Below, in pieces: positions 18,386 through 27,712 of a stretch of 64,000 bases of DNA. Origin of the DNA: Pedobacter yonginensis (GTDB taxonomy: Bacteria; Bacteroidota; Bacteroidia; Sphingobacteriales; Sphingobacteriaceae); NCBI RefSeq assembly GCF_003173595.1, contig NZ_QGNZ01000004.1, positions 1 to 64,000 on the forward strand, read 5' to 3'. Both the position numbers and the translations under genes were made by a program. The number at the start of each line of letters is the position of its first letter. The first letter of the stretch is position 1. The notes under the pieces are model-generated. The model had not been told where the DNA came from and did no database searches. It saw nothing but the letters and a program-made list of their open reading frames with translations.

Positions 18386-19174
18386 CTAATCAATTTCCAA
18401 ATCGAGTTTTTTTTTTCTATAGTCAAAGATTATCTCGTCGAAATCTTTCCCCCAGTTACGTTGTTCTAAATTTTTGGAACTTGGCCTTTGTGAATATTGG
18501 TAAGTGTAATCAGGAATTTCTCTAGATTTTTGATTTCTATTAACAATTTCTGAAGGGGATCCATCGAAATGAATCAAGATCGCATCATCAACATATATTT
18601 TCTTATATCCATAGAATTCAAGCTTATGCCTGATTTGATCATCCTCACCTCCCCAATTATCAAATTCCTCCTGGTAGCATCCCACGTTGATAAGGTGAGA
18701 TTTTTTAACCATAATGCTCCCATAGGATAAGCCCATGTTACTATTTAAGGAAAAGTCACCATAGGTATTAAAATAAACTTTTCCTACGGCAAATGATGCC
18801 TCATAGAATTCAACTACAACTCTTAGCCTGAAAATGGCATCTGTTTCAAAATAACTTTCCGGGCTACATACCATAGTATATTTCTTTGATGCATTTTTAA
18901 TTCCAACATTTATTGCTCGCGAAGGATTTCTCCAAGGATGCTCATTTCTGTTTAAGATAATTATCCAGTTAATCAAGGGATAGCATTTTATCAAGTCCAG
19001 TACCTGCTTTTTTTGACTGGGTTCATCAAGGACAATAATCACTTCGATACCATTCCTGCTAAACAAATTTGCATTTAAAGGAAGTATTCTTGAGAATGCA
19101 TCAAATTTCCTATAAAAAGGCATAATAATGCTCAGATTAAAATCCTTAAGAATGTCAGTGAAATACTTACCCAT
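18386..19174 (-). CDS. GT2-family glycosyltransferase of the lanthipeptide cluster
   Basis: A 262-residue GT-A enzyme. The N-terminal LSIIMPFYRK begins the nucleotide-sugar fold, and EVIIVLDEPSQ carries an acidic strand. The motif NWGGEDDQIRHKLEFYGYK is the Glyco_transf_7C signature seen in polypeptide GalNAc- and galactosyltransferases. No membrane segment is visible, so it is cytoplasmic. It overlaps the upstream RRE-like protein gene by 8 bases and is translationally coupled to it. Together with the GT near the precursor it suggests the lanthipeptide, or a lipid carrier, is glycosylated. The acceptor is inferred from context. Confidence 0.82.
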   Translation of the reverse strand: MGKYFTDILKDFNLSIIMPFYRKFDAFSRILPLNANLFSRNGIEVIIVLDEPSQKKQVLDLIKCYPLINWIIILNRNEHPWRNPSRAINVGIKNASKKYTMVCSPESYFETDAIFRLRVVVEFYEASFAVGKVYFNTYGDFSLNSNMGLSYGSIMVKKSHLINVGCYQEEFDNWGGEDDQIRHKLEFYGYKKIYVDDAILIHFDGSPSEIVNRNQKSREIPDYTYQYSQRPSSKNLEQRNWGKDFDEIIFDYRKKKLDLEID

Positions 19175-20441
19175 ATTTAAAAAGGGTATTTGGCGTCAAA
19201 TCAACTATACTGTTCTCCCATAATTGGATTAAAAAATCATTTATATCTTCCCTTTCGAAATCGGGTGTCAACTCATGCAATTTTGCTACTGTAATTGATT
19301 GGCCACACTTTGAAAAGATCTGATATTCGTCGTCATTTAAGGTCCCAATTAACCTGCCTGTAATATTATTAATAATAATATGTTCCTGACCGTAACATAT
19401 GCTTTTAATATAACTGTTGACTTTTATTGAAAGTGAATCAAAAATAACGGGATCTAGGATTGAATGCCTCTTTCGAATCGTATAGTCTAATACATCTAAA
19501 ATTTTCTTTATGCTTATTTCATTAGAATCTCCAAATAACTCTTCAACTTTATCTGGATTCACCAGTGCTAATCCATTCTTATTATGTAATTCTATTTTCT
19601 CAATAGCATCCGAGAACAAAATTTCTAGTAGCTTAACAGGAACTTCCTCGCCTAATATACCCCCAATTCGGCCTTTAAATCCTGTTCTATAATAATGTTC
19701 AAGATTTTCCGACTCAACTATGCCGCCTAATCCATGACTCCCCACCACAAATGCGGGAACATGCATGACGATTGCCCGAGCAATACCATTATCACTGCCG
19801 ATAAACAGATCATAATCTGTAATATTTTGGCTCTCATTCGAATTGAGGGGATAGAAGTTAATGTTTTCATTATAAAAGCCTTTTAACATGAATTCATTTA
19901 ATTCTTTTGTAAAAATATCTAACTGATATGAGGGGTTATGGTTGAATATTTTAATAACTTTTTTTGCCGTTAATAATTCTTCATTCCCAATATCATATCG
20001 AATTTTCATAACCTTATCACTGGTTTGAGCATGTTTTAGACCTGAAGTTTTATGAATAAAATTCAAAGGAATAACACTGATTAATTCTATTGGGGTACCC
20101 CAAAAAGAATGGCTTTCAACATTCCCATTAACCATTATAATTTTGTTTAGATACGGGAGAGTTGGAGGAAGATTCCTGCCATTTTCATCGTTGCAAATAT
20201 AAATTATTGATTGATTGATCTTTATCTTACGATGAAGCTGAAATAAGGTTTCAGGGTTAAAAACGATCATTATACTAGCTGTCGATTGGTGTAGACCTGT
20301 GTTCAATGAGCTAATAGTTTCAAAATTAAAGCTAAAATTATAGTCTGAGTGATAGATCGGACTAATAAAAAGGTTATAGAAATCATTGGCATATTCTATC
20401 GAGTTTTCATTTGCAATAATTAATATAGATATCATTTTCAT
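19167..20441 (-). CDS. GT-B-like protein with C-terminal PqqD/RRE-like domain
   Basis: A 424-residue protein with no confident family. Residues 1-300 look like a two-domain GT-B glycosyltransferase. DLFIGSDNGIARAIVMHVPA followed by FVVGSHGLGGIV resembles the donor-side loop of GT4-type enzymes, but some usual motifs are not evident. The last 80 residues (from about INNITGRLIGTLNDDEYQIF to FLIQLWENSIVDLTP) resemble the PqqD/RiPP-recognition-element fold: a beta hairpin, then helices, then a winged end. An RRE would let it bind the leader of the lanthipeptide precursor. It overlaps the following GT2 gene and diverges from the HlyD gene 98 bases away. Both domain assignments are from pattern alone. 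Confidence 0.55.
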   Translation of the reverse strand: MKMISILIIANENSIEYANDFYNLFISPIYHSDYNFSFNFETISSLNTGLHQSTASIMIVFNPETLFQLHRKIKINQSIIYICNDENGRNLPPTLPYLNKIIMVNGNVESHSFWGTPIELISVIPLNFIHKTSGLKHAQTSDKVMKIRYDIGNEELLTAKKVIKIFNHNPSYQLDIFTKELNEFMLKGFYNENINFYPLNSNESQNITDYDLFIGSDNGIARAIVMHVPAFVVGSHGLGGIVESENLEHYYRTGFKGRIGGILGEEVPVKLLEILFSDAIEKIELHNKNGLALVNPDKVEELFGDSNEISIKKILDVLDYTIRKRHSILDPVIFDSLSIKVNSYIKSICYGQEHIIINNITGRLIGTLNDDEYQIFSKCGQSITVAKLHELTPDFEREDINDFLIQLWENSIVDLTPNTLFKYG

Positions 20442-20538
20442 ATTAGTGCCAAAAAGCTTAAATTACAGTTCCTATTTATTCCCCCAATCTATATAAAAAT
20501 AAACAATTTTTTAATATTTTAATCAGCAGAGACTTACA

Positions 20539-21831
20539 ATGCCAGAAAAAAGAGATAACGAAGATGTCAATGAAGTTTCTGAAGAAATAAATGAAATTAT
20601 TGGCAAAATACCAAATAGGGTTTTCGCGCGTACAACTTATTTCGTTTTAGTTATCCTAATTCTTTTCCTTATATCCGCATATTTCATTCAGTATCCTCAA
20701 AAAATGTCGGGCGATATCACTGTTTTCAATTCATCGCGACCCCTAAAAATCATTTGCCAAGAAAATGGTCAAATTGCTAAAATATTCGTACGTGACGGAG
20801 AATACGTGAACGCAGGAGAGCCACTTGCTTTAATTGATAATGCGACAAGTCATGAAAGCGTTGTCTATCTTAAAAAGATGAGTAGTAATTACAGTTATGT
20901 GTTTAAAAACATTGATGCTATTATCGCAAATGATAACATTCCTTTATCTTTCGGTGAAATGCAATCCGAATATAATGCGTTAATAAATAATCTGGTAAGC
21001 TTTAAAGAACTGACAAACCCAATAAATAAAATTAAACTTAACAATCTTTACAGTATTAAAAAACGGAATGATAGTATCAATAAAATTTTGCGTCTTCACT
21101 CAATAGCCAATTTGAACGAATTTTCCAAAGAATCACAAAGATTGAAGGATTATACAAAACTTTTTGAATCTGGTGTCATCTCTAAGCATGAATATTATAA
21201 TGCAGTTGCCAATCAATTCAGCTCAAGGACGCAAGTCGATAATAATGACAAGGAAATTGTACAACAAAACTTGGGCACGTTAAGGGCCATTCAGGATGTC
21301 AATGATTATATTCATCACTTATCTACAGAAAAAGAAAGACTATACCATGAGATATATGCGAATATTAGAAATATCGAGGTATTCATCAGAAATTGGGATC
21401 AAAAATATGTAATTAAAGCACTTAAAAGCGGTAAAATCAGTTTTTTAAATCTTATCAATGAGGGACAATATTTTAGAACCGGGGATGAGTTGCTTGCAAT
21501 CTTAACTCCCAATCAAGGTATAGTTGGTATTGCAAATATTTCAATCGAGGGCGCCGGAAATATTGAAATAGGGCAAAGAGCTAGAGTAAACCTCAAAAAA
21601 TATCCTTACTATGAGTACGGTTTTCTTGAAGGAAGTGTCGGGAAAATAAGTGTTGTAACCAATAACAATCTCTATAAATTGACCATAGCTATCGAAAGTG
21701 TTGAACTAAAAAAGTTGGAGGAAAAGTTGAAGGACGAACAGGAAGCCGTTGGTGAAGTAGAAATAATTACAAAAGAATACACTCTATTTGATAGATTATT
21801 TATGAATATCTATCAAACTTTTGAAAAGTAG
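20539..21831 (+). CDS. HlyD-family periplasmic adaptor of the lanthipeptide exporter
   Basis: A 430-residue membrane-fusion protein that links the inner-membrane ABC exporter to an outer-membrane channel. One membrane segment (about 33-55, VLVILILFLISAYFI) follows a short cytoplasmic tail. Then come the first lipoyl half (GQIAKIFVRDGEYVNAGEPL), a long alpha-helical coiled-coil (about 110-300), the second lipoyl half and a beta-barrel domain. It is the only cluster gene on the plus strand. No TolC-like gene is nearby, so a general outer-membrane channel must be borrowed. Confidence 0.85.
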   Translation: MPEKRDNEDVNEVSEEINEIIGKIPNRVFARTTYFVLVILILFLISAYFIQYPQKMSGDITVFNSSRPLKIICQENGQIAKIFVRDGEYVNAGEPLALIDNATSHESVVYLKKMSSNYSYVFKNIDAIIANDNIPLSFGEMQSEYNALINNLVSFKELTNPINKIKLNNLYSIKKRNDSINKILRLHSIANLNEFSKESQRLKDYTKLFESGVISKHEYYNAVANQFSSRTQVDNNDKEIVQQNLGTLRAIQDVNDYIHHLSTEKERLYHEIYANIRNIEVFIRNWDQKYVIKALKSGKISFLNLINEGQYFRTGDELLAILTPNQGIVGIANISIEGAGNIEIGQRARVNLKKYPYYEYGFLEGSVGKISVVTNNNLYKLTIAIESVELKKLEEKLKDEQEAVGEVEIITKEYTLFDRLFMNIYQTFEK

Positions 21832-21881
21832 GAAACTTAGCTTTTTGTAAAAATGATGCATTGAAGATTTATGCCCACTGG

Positions 21882-22150
21882 TTATATCTTTGATGATACT
21901 TGCGGGTAAATAATTTCGTGAATTTCCGATGGAACATCAAGGAAGCTTATAAACATGACAACTATTAGCCACCCAATGGTGGCATATGCTATGTGGCTCG
22001 TCACATCTTTTTTTTTAAAGCATTTAAATTTCCATGTCCACATTTCTCTTAAAGTAGTATCAATATGCTCATGCCAGCGCTGAACACCATGATATTTTCA
22101 ATATACATAGTTACCGATCTGATAGAAAATGGGCAGCTCCTCTGAACCTT
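21882..22150 (-). pseudogene. Degraded membrane-protein gene
   Basis: A minus-strand frame reads through protein-like sequence (EELPIFYQIGNYVY, then HGVQRWHEHIDTTLREMW, then a hydrophobic span ATIGWLIVVMFISFLD). It is interrupted by an in-frame TGA at 22098-22100, where a Trp codon would fit, and a stop and apparent frame break lie further upstream. I do not recognise the family. It sits between the HlyD gene and the exporter gene and may be a lost cluster gene. Confidence 0.4.
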
Positions 22151-22362
22151 TTCTTCTTCATGGGCTTGATGATTGTAGAGTTATCCCATGAACAGGTACT
22201 GAACGAGATATTAAACATTACCGAGAGCACTAGGAAAACAGTTCTTTGAAATTAATTATTCACCTACAATTCTCGCATCAAAGTTCTGACTTTCTCAACT
22301 CACTTTAGAATTACACACATCTTTTTTCCTTACACAGCATTCAGTATACTTCCCTCAAAATT

Positions 22363-22392
22363 TAAGATCTTTCTTAAGAAAGAGATCTTATG
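22363..22392 (-). terminator. Inverted repeat after the lanthipeptide exporter gene
   Basis: AAGATCTTTCTT and AAGAAAGAGATCTT form a stem with a two-base bulge, about 40 bases past the exporter stop on the minus strand. It is a plausible end of the precursor-LanC-LanB-exporter transcript. The T tract is short. Confidence 0.4.
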
Positions 22393-22431
22393 GGCTTTGC
22401 TAAATAGTTTCTTTACAGGACCAACATTAAA

Positions 22432-24618
22432 CTAAGCATTTCCGATTTGATTGCTGATTAGTTGACAATAGTTTCCTTTTAAACCTAAAAGTTCATGATG
22501 CGTTCCAACCTCCAGAATTTTACCCTTGCTCATTACTACAATTTGATCTGCATTTTTAATTGTACTCAATCTATGTGCGATAACGAGTACAGTTTTACCG
22601 TTAAAAATATTCCTTAGATTGCCAGAAATCTCACTCTCGTTATTTGCATCTAATGAACTGGTTGCTTCATCCAAAAAAAGGTAACTTGGTAAATCGTATA
22701 GGGCCCTGGCAATTAAAATTCTCTGCTGTTGACCGCCACTAATTCCAACTCCATCCATACCAATATTTGTCTTGAATTTATTTGGCATTTTATTGATGAA
22801 ATCTAGAATATTTGCTGCAGATGCGGCTTTTTTGAGTTTTTCTTTATTTGGAAGGTCATCACTCATTGCAATGTTATTCTCTACAGAATCATTAAATAAA
22901 TAACCATTCTGCATAACCGCCCCGCAAATTTTACGCCAGGATCGGATGGAGAGATCGCTCAGGTTAATATCTCCGATAAAGATTTTTCCCTTTTGCGGTG
23001 TATAATAGCCCAAGATAAGCTTTAACAGTGTAGTTTTGCCACCTCCACTTTCGCCAACAATTGCTGTAACCTTACCATTGGGAATCGTTAACGTAACGTT
23101 CTCTAAAACATTTTCCTCTCCACCTACATATCTAAAACTGATATTGGACAATTTAATGTCGGCTCGGGCTTCAATAATTGTTGGTGAACCATTATCCTCA
23201 GATTCTTTATCGTGCACCTCGCTCAACCGATCGATACTAATTTTTGACTCCTGAAGCATTCTGATTAAACTTACATACTGCATCAAAGGTGAGTTCACCT
23301 GAGCGAGCATGTAAGTAACTGCCATCATCATGCCCAAAGTCATCTCACCTTTAACAACTAATGTGGCTGAAGTAACGCTTAATGAAATATTTTTGATTTG
23401 ATTGATTAGGTTAGATCCAGTTACCTGAATCTGATCATAGTACAAGGATTCTCTTCTTATGGTGAAAAGTTTTGCCTGGAGCCTTTCCCACTTCCACCTT
23501 TTTTTCCGTTCAGCGTTAAAAAGTTTGATTTCTTGCATACCGGTAACAATGTCTATCAGTGAAGACTGCTCTTCTTTGCTTCTGTTAAAATTTTTGTAAT
23601 CAAGATCTTTTCTTTTTTTTAAGAAAATTACGACCCATCCAATATAGATGAGCGTCCCGATTATATTAATAAAAAATATTTTGTAGTTATATAGAATGAG
23701 GATAATGCTAAAAACAATGAAGTTAAATGTAGCAAGGAGGATAGAAATTGGCGTGGTACTAATCAGTGACTGGATTCTTGAATTATCTCTGATCCTTTGC
23801 AGGATATCTCCTTTCATTCTATTCTCGAAGTAGGAAATGGGTAGGCTCATCAATTTTATAAAAAAGCTTGATAAAATATTGATACTTAACGATGACCCAA
23901 GGTAGAGTAACATCCAACTTCGAAACATTTCAATGATACTGCTTATTAGAAATAATACGACCTGAAAAATTAAAAGAATATAAATGAACTTGATATCTTT
24001 GTTGAGTATACCAATATCCACCATGTTCTTACTAATCAGTGGTGAGATCAACCCTAAAATGGCCGTAATTAACAAACTTAGACCAATTTGATACAACAAT
24101 TTTTTATTGAACAAAGCATGCTTGAAATAATAGGTCAAGCTTAGTTTAGTTGGCTGATGATATTCATTGATTGAACTTCCTAATTCTGGTGTAGGTTCGC
24201 ATAAAAGGACATTTCCCACTACCTCTTTTTTAATAGAGATATAACGTTTCCATCCGTCAAGGAAATCTTCCTTAGAATAATTAATCAACCCATGAGCAGG
24301 ATCGGACGTATATACTTTTTTATTTGTTATTTTATAAACTACAATAAAATGATGTCTGTTCCAGTGGCATATACAGGGCAAATTTACTTCATCTTTTAAC
24401 TGATCAAACTTCAACTCTAATCCAGCTGTTCTAAAGCCTATCTTTTCCGCAGCCTCACTTAAATGAAAAAAGGTTGTTCCCTCCCTCGTAGTTTCACACA
24501 TCTCGTTTAAGAGGTGGGAGCTATAAGAGATTTTGTAATACTTTAGAATAATCTTAAGGCAGGTAGCGCCACAATCTTTCTTATCCTTTTGCTTATAATT
24601 AGGGAAACTTAAAGACAT
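22432..24618 (-). CDS. LanT-type peptidase-containing ABC exporter (C39 peptidase, TMD, NBD)
   Basis: A 728-residue transporter that cuts the leader after a GG motif and exports the mature peptide. The N-terminal C39 peptidase shows Cys16 (KDCGATC), His90 (RHHFIVV) and Asp106 (SDPAHG). A six-helix membrane domain spans about 165-440. The ATPase has Walker A GESGGGKTT, signature ISGGQQQR and Walker B LFLDEATSSLD. It follows the LanB gene by 6 bases in one operon. The precursor carries a matching RGG site, which ties enzyme and substrate together. Confidence 0.93.
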   Translation of the reverse strand: MSLSFPNYKQKDKKDCGATCLKIILKYYKISYSSHLLNEMCETTREGTTFFHLSEAAEKIGFRTAGLELKFDQLKDEVNLPCICHWNRHHFIVVYKITNKKVYTSDPAHGLINYSKEDFLDGWKRYISIKKEVVGNVLLCEPTPELGSSINEYHQPTKLSLTYYFKHALFNKKLLYQIGLSLLITAILGLISPLISKNMVDIGILNKDIKFIYILLIFQVVLFLISSIIEMFRSWMLLYLGSSLSINILSSFFIKLMSLPISYFENRMKGDILQRIRDNSRIQSLISTTPISILLATFNFIVFSIILILYNYKIFFINIIGTLIYIGWVVIFLKKRKDLDYKNFNRSKEEQSSLIDIVTGMQEIKLFNAERKKRWKWERLQAKLFTIRRESLYYDQIQVTGSNLINQIKNISLSVTSATLVVKGEMTLGMMMAVTYMLAQVNSPLMQYVSLIRMLQESKISIDRLSEVHDKESEDNGSPTIIEARADIKLSNISFRYVGGEENVLENVTLTIPNGKVTAIVGESGGGKTTLLKLILGYYTPQKGKIFIGDINLSDLSIRSWRKICGAVMQNGYLFNDSVENNIAMSDDLPNKEKLKKAASAANILDFINKMPNKFKTNIGMDGVGISGGQQQRILIARALYDLPSYLFLDEATSSLDANNESEISGNLRNIFNGKTVLVIAHRLSTIKNADQIVVMSKGKILEVGTHHELLGLKGNYCQLISNQIGNA

Positions 24619-24624
24619 TGCAAT

Positions 24625-27600
24625 TCAATTATTAATTCCATGATTTTTGTGTCTGGCCAAAATAGATCTGTAGTACTTTTCCAAATGAAAATATAGCAAT
24701 CCTTCCATCTCATTTTGATGTTCTTCAAAGATTCTGTTGGCAAACATGTGAATGTAACTCGCAATGATTCTTTTGATGGGCTCATCATTTTTTTGTGCCG
24801 ACAGAAAGGTCAAATTTTGAGCTATAAAATTTTTGTGCTGAATGAAGGCTTTTTTTACGATTAGATTTTGTTGAAAATCATTCTGAAATCTGTCAATAGA
24901 CACACTGAAGGATCGATATCTTTTATTGTAATCTTCTTTCTTACCTTTTTGAATCGGAACCTTTCCCAATCCGCGTTTTTCTACCTCACCGTTTATAAAG
25001 AGGTATCTCTCCCTGATGTTCGGATACACACAAGTAAGAAGGTCATCTATTAACTTAAAAGCTAAATGCCCCTTGAATTGTTGATCGTTCCAATCTAACA
25101 CCTGGAAGATATTACATATAAAGTTGCTATTAACAAAAAAATATTCTTCTGAAAGTTCCATAGTATGTTCTTCATATCTTTCAATCTCCCTAGTGTAAGT
25201 GTCAACCTGCAAGTTGGTGATAATGGAATTTTTTAAATAATAATTTAATTTCTTGTAAATCTTTGAAAATACCAAACCTAGGCTTTTTTCATCATTTAAC
25301 AGTAGCCTCAGACGGAGGTGCCTTTTAGGATCTGCATATCTTATAAAAAACCATTGCTTAATCAAGTTCTCCTTTAATAATTGTTTTATTAAAGGAAAAA
25401 TAGTTTTGTATAAAAGTTGGCTGGCCGTTTTCGCCCCTGTATATATTTTGTAGTAAACCCATTCACTACCAGGCTCGAATTCGCGTCTTAACTTAGGTAT
25501 TAGAATTGATTCAGATTGTACAATTCTAATTTTTTCGTTTGGATGCTGTACAAAAGGAATGATTATCTCATTAGTAAAACCTTTTTTTTGTGATTTAACA
25601 AATAAACTTTGAGGATTAAATAAAGCTTCTTCTAAATTCATACCTAAACCTCTCAGGAATTTCTTCGCTAAATACCTAACTCCAAAATCAGAACTGGTAT
25701 CTATAAGTAGTTTGTTGTCCTGCATTGTATAGTAAACATATCTTGCTATCTTTACTTCAATAAAATAGCTAGGTAATGCCTCGATGATTTTCGGTAGATT
25801 TTTCCAGTCATTTTTGTTCACTAAAAAATCTTGTAGGTGAACATTCCATGTTGCAGGAGATAGGACAATATCTTTGTATTTTACTCGAGGTAAAAACGAT
25901 CTGTTTTCACCTTCGTCCCAAAACCACTTTACTCCACCCTGTTTATCCTGCATCTGCATCTCACTAAGAAAATGATAAATAGGTAGGGAATTACCGACAT
26001 AGTTGTGTGCAGAGGTAAGTCTGGGAACTACTTCTTTACCAAGTTTCTTTGAAAACAGGGTGAGCCTATGTTGATCCATTCTCAGATAGAGGTCCGTTAC
26101 TTTGATTTGTTTCGATAATGGTAGCTTGGACTTACCAAGGTAAGTAATTTCAAAAGTTGATAAATGAGGTCTGTTTAAAACGTTTCCCACTCGATCTTCT
26201 GGTAAATGGACAATCTCCGCAATTGTTTGATCAGGATATAGCTCCCGCTCTTTTTTAGCAAGTTTCTCTACTTCCATTTTCAGTTCATCATTTGAATTAC
26301 AAAACCTTCCAAGTAATTTTGCAAATGAAGGCCCGGTTATACTTTCTAATTGAAAAACTTCTCCCTTATCATCAAGTACTTTTGCCATAATGCTGAATGA
26401 TTGATGCAGATCTGTCGCATTAGGAAAGATTCCAATTTTTTCAAGTTCTTCATCGGTTATATCAATGACAACTTCACCCTTAAAGAGGGCATTTTTAAGT
26501 TTATCTCCTTTGTATCTTTTAAGAGTTTCCAGCCTGGTGTTGACTGTTGGAAAGATAGGAAAAGTATGCTCCAGCAATTTTTTGTAATTGATGCCATTTT
26601 CCACATCCATCACATCCATTAAGCTTACAGCGGCACGATCATAACGCTCTATAAACGCTTTTTTGAAGGTTTCTAAATTTAATCTGCTAAGATCTGCAAG
26701 ATTGAGTGCAATTAATAGCTGAGCTGATTTAAATAAATTCTCCCTGACACCACAACTCAGTGATGCAACTTCAGCAGTTTTATTGAGGTCAACTTGAAAT
26801 AAACCTTTTTTCTTGTCTTCAAGTCCAAAAATACGCAGAGTATTTGATAATCGTTCGTAGATCTCAGTTCCGGCGGCATCGTTATTAATATTTTGTATTA
26901 AACATTGAAGCTCATTAAGCTCGTTCTTATTCTCCAAATCATAGGCATTAACCTTACCAACAAAATAATCGAAGAAATCAGTTCCAATTATAGTGGGTTC
27001 TATTTCACTTACTAAAATCTGGGCATCTATTAACTCTTCAGCGTAGGCTTCGGAATCGGCTTGGTCAAAGCCATCTGCGACTAATATTTTAACTATACTT
27101 TCTAAAGAAATGCCTCCCGAAGCCTGTTTGATCAACCTGGCGAGAACAGGTAGATAATCAATCTCGCTCAATATATAATTTCTTCGACCATTAATTATCG
27201 TATATTCATGATATCTATATTTGTTGCCAACCCGGTAGAGGCTGGAGTTAACCATATATTTTGTTTTGCGTCTGAAAGCGGGAATTTTATCGTAATATCT
27301 TACCAACTCTGTGAGTACTGCATGATCTAAACGTAATTTACGCTTCAGTGCACCTGACTGAGAACTAGGGGCCAGTCTTATTACATTTGATTTATCGAAA
27401 TGCCCAACCGTAATCCCTGCAAATAATCCAAAAGGCGTGCATCTCGTGCTCATTCTCAAGACATATTCTATCAAGCTTTCTTCTAATGCCGCAATTTTTT
27501 TAGGATTTTCGAGTTCTTTCCTTAAATACCTTAGTAGCTGTTGATGTAATTCGCTTGACGCTAGGAATATCGATTCCTGCATCAAAGGATCGGCAAATAT

Positions 27601-27708
27601 TTTAGCTAAATAATCACTTCGGTCAATAGCAGGATCAAATATTTTCAGCCCATCATGAAATGGTAATAATGGAGTTCTGATTAGGAAAAAATTGGATTCG
27701 TAAGTCAT
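24625..27708 (-). CDS. LanB-type lanthipeptide dehydratase, full length
   Basis: A 1027-residue class I dehydratase that uses glutamyl-tRNA to activate and eliminate Ser/Thr side chains, giving Dha/Dhb. The N-terminal glutamylation domain begins NFFLIRTPLLPF and has the conserved MSTRCTPFGLFAG. The C-terminal elimination (SpaB_C-like) domain starts near WVYYKIYTGAKTASQLL and has FFIRYADPKRHLRLRLLL and REIERYEEHTMELSEEYFF. Both domains sit on one polypeptide, unlike the split LanB proteins known from some Bacteroidota clusters. It starts 4 bases after the LanC stop and 6 bases before LanT, so it is tightly coupled in the operon. Confidence 0.93.
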   Translation of the reverse strand: MTYESNFFLIRTPLLPFHDGLKIFDPAIDRSDYLAKIFADPLMQESIFLASSELHQQLLRYLRKELENPKKIAALEESLIEYVLRMSTRCTPFGLFAGITVGHFDKSNVIRLAPSSQSGALKRKLRLDHAVLTELVRYYDKIPAFRRKTKYMVNSSLYRVGNKYRYHEYTIINGRRNYILSEIDYLPVLARLIKQASGGISLESIVKILVADGFDQADSEAYAEELIDAQILVSEIEPTIIGTDFFDYFVGKVNAYDLENKNELNELQCLIQNINNDAAGTEIYERLSNTLRIFGLEDKKKGLFQVDLNKTAEVASLSCGVRENLFKSAQLLIALNLADLSRLNLETFKKAFIERYDRAAVSLMDVMDVENGINYKKLLEHTFPIFPTVNTRLETLKRYKGDKLKNALFKGEVVIDITDEELEKIGIFPNATDLHQSFSIMAKVLDDKGEVFQLESITGPSFAKLLGRFCNSNDELKMEVEKLAKKERELYPDQTIAEIVHLPEDRVGNVLNRPHLSTFEITYLGKSKLPLSKQIKVTDLYLRMDQHRLTLFSKKLGKEVVPRLTSAHNYVGNSLPIYHFLSEMQMQDKQGGVKWFWDEGENRSFLPRVKYKDIVLSPATWNVHLQDFLVNKNDWKNLPKIIEALPSYFIEVKIARYVYYTMQDNKLLIDTSSDFGVRYLAKKFLRGLGMNLEEALFNPQSLFVKSQKKGFTNEIIIPFVQHPNEKIRIVQSESILIPKLRREFEPGSEWVYYKIYTGAKTASQLLYKTIFPLIKQLLKENLIKQWFFIRYADPKRHLRLRLLLNDEKSLGLVFSKIYKKLNYYLKNSIITNLQVDTYTREIERYEEHTMELSEEYFFVNSNFICNIFQVLDWNDQQFKGHLAFKLIDDLLTCVYPNIRERYLFINGEVEKRGLGKVPIQKGKKEDYNKRYRSFSVSIDRFQNDFQQNLIVKKAFIQHKNFIAQNLTFLSAQKNDEPIKRIIASYIHMFANRIFEEHQNEMEGLLYFHLEKYYRSILARHKNHGINN

Positions 27709-27712
27709 GTAA

